From assembly GCA_003566875.1 (NCBI GenBank), contig PXBQ01000014.1, forward strand, positions 1 through 18,356: DNA of 18,356 nt, given 5' to 3'. Positions 13,315 to 18,356 of the stretch are shown piece after piece (within the stretch, counting starts at the first letter, position 1; every line of letters starts with the position of its first letter). A program made the position numbers and the translations under genes. Under the pieces are notes generated by a model. The model did no database searches. It was not told the origin of the DNA and was given only the letters and a program-made list of their open reading frames with translations. This DNA comes from Spirochaetaceae bacterium (GTDB lineage: Bacteria > Spirochaetota > Spirochaetia > DSM-27196 > PXBQ01).

Positions 13315-14043
13315 TCACATACCTTTGTCTATACGTAAAACGTTACCCGAGATATCGATACTCGCACAGACGAGTTGCATGACCAGCTCTGCGACCAGGT
13401 TTGCCTCGATTAGCTTGCCGTCGGGCGTCCGGGCGGTGTATCGGCGCCTTTCGGCTTCGGACAGGTATTCCGTGTCTACGTACCCCGGACAGACCGCGTT
13501 GACCGTAACTCCGGTCCCTGCAAACTCGCGCGCCGCCGACCGAACGAGCGAGCTCACCCCAACTTTCGCCGCCGAGTACGCGGGAATTTCGCTGTAAGCC
13601 CGGATCGTGTCGGTGGCGGTGCCGCCAAAAAGCACGATCCGCCCGTAGCCGCGCGCCGCCATGCGTGGCGCGGCGTACGACACAACCGCTCCGGGTAGTG
13701 CGAGGTTCATCTCAACGATGCGAGACCAATCGCGCGCGGAAGTCGAGTCGAGCGGCGCGGTAAGAAGCGGTCCGTACGCGACGATCGCGATATCGACCGG
13801 CTCGGCGTTTTCCAGAACCGTTACACCGTGCTCGGCGGTCGTAATCGGCAGAATCATCGCGTCAACCGTGGTTATTCTCCCTAACTCCGAGACGAGTCGT
13901 GCCAACCGCTCGTGGTTGTGCCCGCCGTGCACGGTCAAGATACAGCCGTTTCGCGCGAGCTCGCGCGAAACGGCAGCTCCGATCCCGCCGGAACCGCCGA
14001 TCACGACCGCGCGTTTGCCCGCAATTTGTCTTTTCGCTATCAT
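13315..14043 (-). CDS. Short-chain dehydrogenase/reductase, FabG-like
   Basis: A 242-aa NAD(P)-dependent oxidoreductase with a Rossmann fold. The cofactor loop is 'GGSGGIG' (16-22), the structural Asn is Asn112 in 'EMNLAL', and the catalytic Tyr and Lys are Tyr155 and Lys159 in 'YSAAK'. The catalytic Ser, normally 13 residues before the Tyr, is not at its usual place: the strand reads 'VLFGGTATDT', so Thr141 may stand in or activity may be altered. The C-terminus 'VLRIDKGM' is normal for the family. The substrate cannot be read from the sequence, and no fatty-acid or polyketide genes are nearby. No clear ribosome binding site precedes the ATG. Confidence 0.85.
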   Translation of the reverse strand: MIAKRQIAGKRAVVIGGSGGIGAAVSRELARNGCILTVHGGHNHERLARLVSELGRITTVDAMILPITTAEHGVTVLENAEPVDIAIVAYGPLLTAPLDSTSARDWSRIVEMNLALPGAVVSYAAPRMAARGYGRIVLFGGTATDTIRAYSEIPAYSAAKVGVSSLVRSAAREFAGTGVTVNAVCPGYVDTEYLSEAERRRYTARTPDGKLIEANLVAELVMQLVCASIDISGNVLRIDKGM

Positions 14044-14131
14044 CTATCGTAGCTTAGCACGGTAGCCGTTCTTTTTCGCGGTGATCTACCGGCATGCTGA
14101 GCGGTGAAACAGATTCCGAAAAAGCCGGACT

Positions 14132-14157
14132 CTGTCGGTAGAACACGGGTGCGACAG
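14132..14157. repeat. Inverted repeat upstream of the small secreted protein gene
   Basis: CTGTCG (14132-14137) and CGACAG (14152-14157) are perfect inverted copies 14 nt apart, placed where the -35 of the downstream promoter would be. It could be an operator; the arms are short. Confidence 0.3.
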
Positions 14158-14158
14158 T

Positions 14159-14167
14159 TGGTATAAT
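14159..14167 (+). promoter_or_regulatory. Extended -10 promoter for the secreted protein gene
   Basis: TGG followed by TATAAT (14162-14167) is a perfect extended -10 element (TGN-TATAAT). There is no recognisable -35, as is common for this class. Transcription from about 14174 leaves roughly 11 nt of leader before the ATG at 14185. Confidence 0.6.
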
Positions 14168-14184
14168 CCGGGTGGGAGCGATGT

Positions 14185-14664
14185 ATGAAACGATTCTTCG
14201 CCGCAGCGGTCGTCTTGTTGGGCGCGATTGTTGTTCTCGGGGCGAACCCGGCGACGCTTGACGCGACGATCGACCTATCGGCGACCTTGCGGTCGCTCGA
14301 CGACATTCTCCGAGCCGAACAATTCGACCGGCTACCGTGGGACCGTGCGGTGATCCTGAGCGGCGCGATTGCGTCGATCGATCATCTCGTGCCCGACGAG
14401 GATGAGTTCCAGGTGCTTCTCGAGCTGGTCGACGGTGAGTGGCTGAACCTCGCAGAGATTCGCACGTATCGAGCGTACATCATCGCGTCCGGAAGCGAGT
14501 ATCTGCCGCGCTTTCCGGTCCGGCTGCCGCGAGATCCGGGCCCCGAGGTGATCCTCGCGAATCAACGCGTTCTGGTAGTCGGATGGATCGTCGACGTTTG
14601 GGAAGATTTTGACGGTTCGCTCGCGGTCGTAGTGGACGCGGCAAATATCCGAAGAATCCGGTAG
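14185..14664 (+). CDS. Small secreted or periplasmic protein of unknown function
   Basis: 159 aa beginning with a classical signal peptide: 'MKR', a hydrophobic stretch to about residue 19 and a likely cut after 'VLGA'. The mature part is about half beta strands: 'RAVILSGAIASIDHL', 'EFQVLLELVDGEWLN', 'YRAYIIASGS', 'NQRVLVVGWIVDVWEDFDG' and 'LAVVVDAANIRRI'. The repeated pattern of G-x-I/V strands with a late 'DANIRRI' is like an OB fold or a small barrel, but I do not recognise the family. GGGAG lies 6 nt before the ATG. It stands alone, between a dehydrogenase and a sigma-54 activator that face away from or towards it. Confidence 0.7.
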   Translation: MKRFFAAAVVLLGAIVVLGANPATLDATIDLSATLRSLDDILRAEQFDRLPWDRAVILSGAIASIDHLVPDEDEFQVLLELVDGEWLNLAEIRTYRAYIIASGSEYLPRFPVRLPRDPGPEVILANQRVLVVGWIVDVWEDFDGSLAVVVDAANIRRIR

Positions 14665-14688
14665 GCTCGGCGCGGTTATCCGTGGAGA

Positions 14689-15807
14689 TCACTCGTCGAA
14701 CGAGATCGCGGCCGGCGTTATGACGGGGTCGTCCGCGTATACGATCGCCCGCTCGATCACGTTGTACAGTTCCCTCACGTTGCCGGGCCAGTCGTACTCG
14801 ACGAGTTTTCGCGCGGCCGAGTGCGTAATGGTGACGCCGTCTAAGCGCTCGAGCATGGTTGCCAGAAGGAGCGGAATATCTTCCTTTCGGTACCTGAGCG
14901 GAGGGATCGTCATCGTGAGCGTGTTTATCCGGTAGTACAGGTCCGAGCGAAACTCTTTTTTTTTCACAAGAGCCTTGACGTCACGGTTGGTCGCGGTAAG
15001 AAGCCGAACGTCGACCGCAACAGGTCGCGTTCCTCCCACGCGTACGATCTCCCGGTCCTCGACTGCGCGCAGCAGTTTTGCCTGGACGGGAACGGGAATC
15101 TCGGCTATCTCGTCGAGGAAAAGCGTTCCGCCGGCGGCCGCCTCGAACACGCCGGCGCGATGCACCGCTCCGGTAAACGCGCCGCGTTCCGAGCCAAAAA
15201 CTTCGGACTCAAAAAGTGTTTCGGGAATCGCGGCGCAGTTCCGCGCAAGGAACGGACCGCCGCACCGATCCGAGAGATCGTGGATAATTCTTGCGACGAG
15301 CCCTTTGCCGGTTCCACTCTCGCCCATCAGCAACACGTTGCTCCGAGTCGCGGCAAACTTTTCGATCCCGCGACGGACCTCCGCCGCGTGCGGCGTTTGG
15401 CCGATGAACCCACCTTTCGCCGCGTTCGCGCACGGCTTCGAGACGCAAACGCAACTCGCAATCGCGGCGAGAAGACTGTCGAGCAGACGAATCCTGTCGA
15501 TCGGTTTCACGACATAATCGTGCGCACCGGCACGTATCAACCGCACTATCTGAGCGGGTCTGCCCGCAGACCCGAGGATCACAACAGGCGGCGCACCCGT
15601 GAGCGCAACGATCCCGGTCACGAGCGCCAAGCCGTCAACGGGAGACGAGTCTATGTTGAAAAGGACGACCACAGGCCTTTCCCTTCGTACAGCGTCGAGA
15701 ACGTCCGGCCCCGGCTGCAGGGCGATGATCGTGTACTCACGCGGAAGCACCGTCCGGATGACGCTGTGCTCCCGGTGATCGGCGTCAATAAACAGTATCT
15801 TGGACAT
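14689..15807 (-). CDS. Sigma-54 activator with degenerate receiver and no DNA-binding domain
   Basis: 372 aa from ATG 15807 ('MSKILFIDAD'). The receiver (1-115) keeps Asp8/Asp10 and Lys101 ('VVKP'), but the phospho-acceptor position in 'VVVLFNIDSSPVDGL' is Asn51. A linker with three Cys (119, 121, 126) follows. The AAA+ domain is complete: Walker A 'GESGTGKG' (162-169), the sigma-54 contact loop 'GAFTGA' (209-214), Walker B 'LFLDEI' (229-234), an arginine finger in 'SDLYYRIN', and 'WPGNVREL'. The protein stops right after the lid at 'AAISFDE', so the usual Fis-type HTH is missing; related HTH-less activators such as FlgR and CtcC act from solution. An ATG at 15882 is rejected as too early. 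No Shine-Dalgarno sequence is evident. Confidence 0.93.
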   Translation of the reverse strand: MSKILFIDADHREHSVIRTVLPREYTIIALQPGPDVLDAVRRERPVVVLFNIDSSPVDGLALVTGIVALTGAPPVVILGSAGRPAQIVRLIRAGAHDYVVKPIDRIRLLDSLLAAIASCVCVSKPCANAAKGGFIGQTPHAAEVRRGIEKFAATRSNVLLMGESGTGKGLVARIIHDLSDRCGGPFLARNCAAIPETLFESEVFGSERGAFTGAVHRAGVFEAAAGGTLFLDEIAEIPVPVQAKLLRAVEDREIVRVGGTRPVAVDVRLLTATNRDVKALVKKKEFRSDLYYRINTLTMTIPPLRYRKEDIPLLLATMLERLDGVTITHSAARKLVEYDWPGNVRELYNVIERAIVYADDPVITPAAISFDE

Positions 15808-15829
15808 AATAATGAAAAAGAGAACAGTA

Positions 15830-15858
15830 TTATTACCGCATGAATACGAATTAAACAA
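15830..15858 (-). promoter_or_regulatory. Promoter candidate for the sigma-54 activator
   Basis: On the minus strand TTGTTT (15853-15858), 17 nt, then TAATAA (15830-15835). Matches are 3 of 6 and 4 of 6, in an AT-rich patch just upstream of the ATG at 15807. Moderate support. Confidence 0.4.
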
Positions 15859-15933
15859 TGGGCCCACGGAGTGAGACAACACTCGCTTTGAGACAGGAAG
15901 GATTCTCCAGGTGGGGTCTAATTTCCGGCCGGC

Positions 15934-16092
15934 CTAAACTTCGGGCTGAAACTCATCCTTCGGCGCGCCACACACCGGACAAACCCAATCCGCCGGAAGG
16001 TCGTCAAAGGCCGTGCCGGAGGGAATATCCGAGTCGGGGTCCCCTTCCTCCGGGTCGTAGATGTAACCACACACGTCGCACACGTACTTCAC
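15934..16092 (-). CDS. rub: Rubredoxin
   Basis: A 52-aa protein, too short for many gene finders. The four iron ligands are Cys5 and Cys8 ('YVCDVCGYIYDPEEGD') and Cys38 and Cys41 ('WVCPVCGAPKDEF'), with the conserved 'GTAFDDLPADW' in between; every family landmark is present. Rubredoxins carry one electron on a single iron, typically to rubrerythrin, superoxide reductase or rubredoxin:oxygen oxidoreductase in anaerobes. The start is GTG 16092: AGGAG lies 6 nt upstream, overlapping the TAA stop of the TPR gene 10 nt before. So it is the second gene of the TPR-rubredoxin operon. The redox partner is not in the window. Confidence 0.96.
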   Translation of the reverse strand: MKYVCDVCGYIYDPEEGDPDSDIPSGTAFDDLPADWVCPVCGAPKDEFQPEV

Positions 16093-16102
16093 GATGCTCT
16101 CC

Positions 16103-16783
16103 TTATGGCCATTGGACGTCGGTCAAAAGCGTGAGCTTTGTCTTGGATCGTTCGTCGTCCGGGTTGATCTCAAGCGCCTTCCTGAAACATTTGATGGCCT
16201 CGGTATTATTGTGCAGTCCGAACTGGACGACGCCAAGCATGTAGTGAACCTCCGCAAAATGCGGGGTCTGGGCAACGAGCTCCTCGAGCAACGGCAGAGC
16301 CTCGCCAAATTTCTTGCGCTTGATCTTGAGCTGCGCGAGGTAGAAGTTCGCGATCATAGAGTTGGGCGAGATTTCGCGGAACTGTGCGAAGCCATCTTCG
16401 GCCTCGTCGTCGCGCCCGAGAAATAGCGTGATCAGCCCGACGAAGTAACTCGCCATCGCGTGGCTCTGGCTTTTCATCGCGACAACGCTCTCGAACGCTT
16501 CGAGGGCGCGGAGAAGCCGGCCCATCCGGTAGTAACACACGCCGAGCTTATAGTACGCGTTGCCGAACTCCGGGTTGATCGCGATCGCTTTCTCGTACAT
16601 TTCGACCGACCGGTTGAGATTGCCCAATGAGTAGTAGATATTCCCAAGAATGAGATACACGAACGAACTTTCGGGATACTTCTCGGCAAGTGAAACAAAC
16701 GCGGTCTCTGAGCGGGACCAGTCGCCCGCGAGGAACAGTTGCATCGCGGCCATGTATTCCGGATCGTTTTGATTCAGTTCCAC
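16103..16783 (-). CDS. TPR-repeat protein
   Basis: 226 aa consisting almost entirely of tetratricopeptide repeats, about six: for example 'SFVYLILGNIYYSLGNLNRSVEMYEKAI' is too long to be one unit but shows the pattern well, with repeats from about 20 to 215 and typical Pro-terminated loops ('INPEFGNAYYKLG', 'ISPNSMIANFYLA', 'TPHFAEVHYMLG', 'INPDDERSK'). There is no signal peptide or membrane helix, so it is cytoplasmic and probably a scaffold. The GTG start at 16783 has AAGGAG 7 nt upstream and a good promoter about 30 nt before that. It is co-transcribed with rubredoxin, an unusual pairing; any functional link is unproven. Confidence 0.88.
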   Translation of the reverse strand: MELNQNDPEYMAAMQLFLAGDWSRSETAFVSLAEKYPESSFVYLILGNIYYSLGNLNRSVEMYEKAIAINPEFGNAYYKLGVCYYRMGRLLRALEAFESVVAMKSQSHAMASYFVGLITLFLGRDDEAEDGFAQFREISPNSMIANFYLAQLKIKRKKFGEALPLLEELVAQTPHFAEVHYMLGVVQFGLHNNTEAIKCFRKALEINPDDERSKTKLTLLTDVQWP

Positions 16784-16812
16784 AAATTGTCTCCTTTCGC
16801 GGTCGTGATCTC

Positions 16813-16841
16813 AGTGTACCGTTCGTCCGCGCGAGTTTCAA
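16813..16841 (-). promoter_or_regulatory. Sigma-70-type promoter of the TPR-rubredoxin operon
   Basis: On the minus strand TTGAAA (16836-16841), 17 nt, then TACACT (16813-16818): 5 of 6 and 4 of 6 to consensus. Transcription from about 16806 gives a ~23-nt leader to the GTG at 16783, with AAGGAG in it. It starts 32 nt after the fumarase stop. Confidence 0.7.
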
Positions 16842-16873
16842 GGCACGGTGCAGACGCAGAAAACCGCCCGGGA

Positions 16874-18253
16874 CTACGTCATTCCGGCCGGATCAAGAAT
16901 GTCGATCAGCTCCTGCTCGGAAAGGATGCCGGCCTCGCGCACGACGTCGCGGATCGTTCGCCGTTGTTTGTACGCGGTATACGCCAGCTCGCTCGCCTTG
17001 TCGTATCCGATCCGTACGGCGAGTGGAGTCACGAGCGCGAGGCTCCACTCGATCCAGTGTTTACACCGCTCGGTGTCCGCGGAGATCCCGTCGACACACC
17101 GTTTGGCGAGAGCGCGACACGTGTGCGTCAGCAGATCGATGGAGCTCAATGTCTCGTGCGCGATGATCGGATGCATCATGTTGAGTTCAAGGGGGCCATT
17201 CTGCGCGCCGATCGTCACCGAAACGACCTTTCCGTTTACGTGCGCGGCGGCCTGGATTACCATTTCCGGGATAACCGGGTTAACCTTGCCCGGCATGATC
17301 GAGCTTCCGGGTTGAAGTGACGGCAGGACTATCTCGCCGAGACTACCGCGCGGACCACTCGCCAGCAGACGAAGATCGTTTGCAATCTTCATCAACCCAC
17401 TCGCAAGCACATTCAACACGCCCATGAGCTCGAGTTGCGCGTCGCGGGTCGCCATCGCCTCGAAAAGATTCTCGGCCTGCCGGAACGGCAACCCGGTGTC
17501 GTCTGCGATTCCCGCGATCGCTTTCTTGGCGAAGTTCGGATCGCAGTTGATTCCCGTCCCGACCGCCGTTCCGCCGAGCGCGAGCTCTTCGAGGTTGGGA
17601 AGAATCGCCTTCACGCGGCCGATCGCTTTTTTGATCTGGGTCTTGAAGCCCGAGAACTCCTGCCCCAAGGTCATCGGAACCGCGTCCTGCAGATGAGTTC
17701 GGCCGAGTTTTATGACGTCTTCGAACTCCGTTTCCTTCTCTGCGAACGATCTCTCGAGCGTCGCGAGAGCGTCGAGCAGAATCTCGATCATCACCCGATT
17801 CGCGACATGAAGCGCGGTCGGTATCACATCGTTCGACGATTGTCCCCGATTGACGTGATCGTTCGGATGCACAGGATCTCGCGTTCCAAGCGGCTGTCCG
17901 AGCAGCTCGTTCGCTCGATTCGAGATGAGTTCGTTGGCATTCATGTTCCACGACGTGCCCGACCCGGTTTGAAACACGTCGATCGGAAAGTGGTCGTCCC
18001 ACTTTCCGTCGTATACCTCGGCCGCTGCGGCCATAATCGCCTCGGCGATCTCCGCATCGATGAGCTTCAACGACGCGTTCGCTTTTGCCGCGTTCTTTTT
18101 GATCAACGCGAGCGCACGAATAAACGCGGACGGGATCCGTAGCGGTGACACCGAGAAATTCTCGATCGCGCGCTGAGTCTGTGCTCCCCAGTACGCCCAC
18201 GAGGGAATCAAGACCTCGCCCATCGAGTCGGATTCTTTTCGATGTGTTTCCAT
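16874..18253 (-). CDS. fumC: Class II fumarate hydratase
   Basis: Interconverts fumarate and malate in the TCA cycle; cytoplasmic, iron-independent. The family signature is 'GSSIMPGKVNP', and 'TGSGTSWNMNANE' and 'HPNDHVNRGQSSND' are the other two active-site segments. 'QSSND' and 'QNGPLELNMMHP' fit fumarase better than aspartate ammonia-lyase, which has 'QSTND' and 'MPAKVNP'; since 'VNPVIPE' is shared by both, aspartase activity cannot be excluded. I use ATG 18253 (459 aa, close to the usual 460-467) because AAGGA lies 9 nt upstream and the protein then begins 'METHRKESDSMGEV'; an upstream start at 18292 adds 13 odd residues. It is followed by the promoter of the TPR operon. Confidence 0.92.
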   Translation of the reverse strand: METHRKESDSMGEVLIPSWAYWGAQTQRAIENFSVSPLRIPSAFIRALALIKKNAAKANASLKLIDAEIAEAIMAAAAEVYDGKWDDHFPIDVFQTGSGTSWNMNANELISNRANELLGQPLGTRDPVHPNDHVNRGQSSNDVIPTALHVANRVMIEILLDALATLERSFAEKETEFEDVIKLGRTHLQDAVPMTLGQEFSGFKTQIKKAIGRVKAILPNLEELALGGTAVGTGINCDPNFAKKAIAGIADDTGLPFRQAENLFEAMATRDAQLELMGVLNVLASGLMKIANDLRLLASGPRGSLGEIVLPSLQPGSSIMPGKVNPVIPEMVIQAAAHVNGKVVSVTIGAQNGPLELNMMHPIIAHETLSSIDLLTHTCRALAKRCVDGISADTERCKHWIEWSLALVTPLAVRIGYDKASELAYTAYKQRRTIRDVVREAGILSEQELIDILDPAGMT

Positions 18254-18280
18254 GTTTGGTGGTCCTTCTGTTAATGGTTT

Positions 18281-18298
18281 GAATGGTGACAACCATTC
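18281..18298. promoter_or_regulatory. Palindromic operator candidate between fumC and the next gene
   Basis: GAATGGT (18281-18287) and ACCATTC (18292-18298) form a perfect 7-bp inverted repeat around GACA. It overlaps the -35 of the rightward promoter and lies about 30 nt upstream of the fumC ATG. A third AATGGT half-site lies at 18273-18278. This is the typical shape of a repressor or activator site serving a divergent pair. Confidence 0.5.
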
Positions 18299-18314
18299 GC
18301 ATGACGTATATATT
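18286..18314 (+). promoter_or_regulatory. Sigma-70-type promoter of the rightmost gene
   Basis: GTGACA (18286-18291), 17 nt, then TATATT (18309-18314): both 5 of 6 to consensus. A second perfect TATAAT (18314-18319) overlaps but has no -35 at a proper distance. Transcription near 18321 gives a short leader with AGGAG before the ATG at 18338. Confidence 0.6.
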
Positions 18315-18337
18315 ATAATAACACTAGGAGTTAAGGA

Positions 18338-18356
18338 ATGGCAAACATCGGAATCA
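18338..18356 (+). CDS. Start of an unidentified gene cut by the window end
   Basis: ATG at 18338 with AGGAG (18326-18330) 7 nt upstream, followed by six codons reading 'MANIGI'. This beginning would suit glyceraldehyde-3-phosphate dehydrogenase (often 'MA-IGINGFGRIG') but many other proteins too; too little is visible to say. Confidence 0.6.

Noticed and set aside
15858..15933. Terminator or repeat unit after the rubredoxin gene
   Set aside because: There are short self-complementary pieces (GGCCGGCC; GAGTG/CACTC) but no hairpin followed by a T-run and no repeated unit.
16874..18253. Aspartate ammonia-lyase instead of fumarase
   Set aside because: The QSSND and MPGKVNP segments favour fumarase; aspartases usually have QSTND and MPAKVNP. 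The possibility is kept in the feature text.

Overview
The window (18.4 kb, moderately GC-rich, tightly packed) looks like the chromosome of a free-living, probably anaerobic or microaerophilic spirochaete-like bacterium. The clues are indirect: a MurA whose active-site loop carries Asp instead of Cys (as in Borrelia MurA), a rubredoxin gene, a PspA/YbjN pair, a sigma-54 activator and an ECF sigma factor. No 16S or other phylogenetic marker is present, so the assignment is tentative. There are no rRNA or tRNA genes, insertion sequences, phage genes or CRISPR arrays.

Layout, left to right. 1-1565 (+): the tail of a Bax-inhibitor-1 membrane protein, then an HD-domain protein that appears to keep a dead nucleotidyltransferase head. 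1546-4271 (-): aspartokinase and threonine synthase, coupled by an ATGA overlap. 4397-5698 (+): murA. 5705-9141 (-): three coupled genes, namely two membrane proteins with the 3-TM / periplasmic / 3-TM plan of LptF/LptG permeases (the second with a large TPR-like insert) and a membrane-anchored DjlA-like J-domain protein. 9250-10537 (+): ECF sigma factor, a zinc-less two-TM anti-sigma candidate and a YbjQ-family protein, joined by two ATGA overlaps. 10538-10835: a non-coding, AT-rich region with two tandem pairs of DnaA-box-like 11-mers, a further single box, a terminator-like hairpin and a near-consensus sigma-54 promoter. 10836-13195 (-): an operon of STAS/zinc-ribbon protein, YbjN-like protein and PspA, ending in a strong terminator that also covers the start of a degenerate OmpR-type regulator. 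13315-14043 (-): a short-chain dehydrogenase. 14185-14664 (+): a small secreted protein. 14689-15807 (-): a sigma-54 activator with no HTH and no phospho-acceptor Asp. 15934-16783 (-): a TPR protein and a rubredoxin too short for a standard ORF cutoff. 16874-18253 (-): class II fumarase. 18338-end (+): the first codons of the next gene.

The centre of the window (about 9.2-16 kb) reads as an envelope-stress and signalling neighbourhood: an ECF/anti-sigma module, a STAS-YbjN-PspA module, and two response-regulator-like proteins that have both lost the conserved phosphorylation residues. The non-coding DnaA-box/sigma-54 region between the two stress modules is the most unusual piece of DNA here. 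It resembles an origin or a DnaA-titration site, but no dnaA/dnaN genes or supportive gene orientation accompany it.
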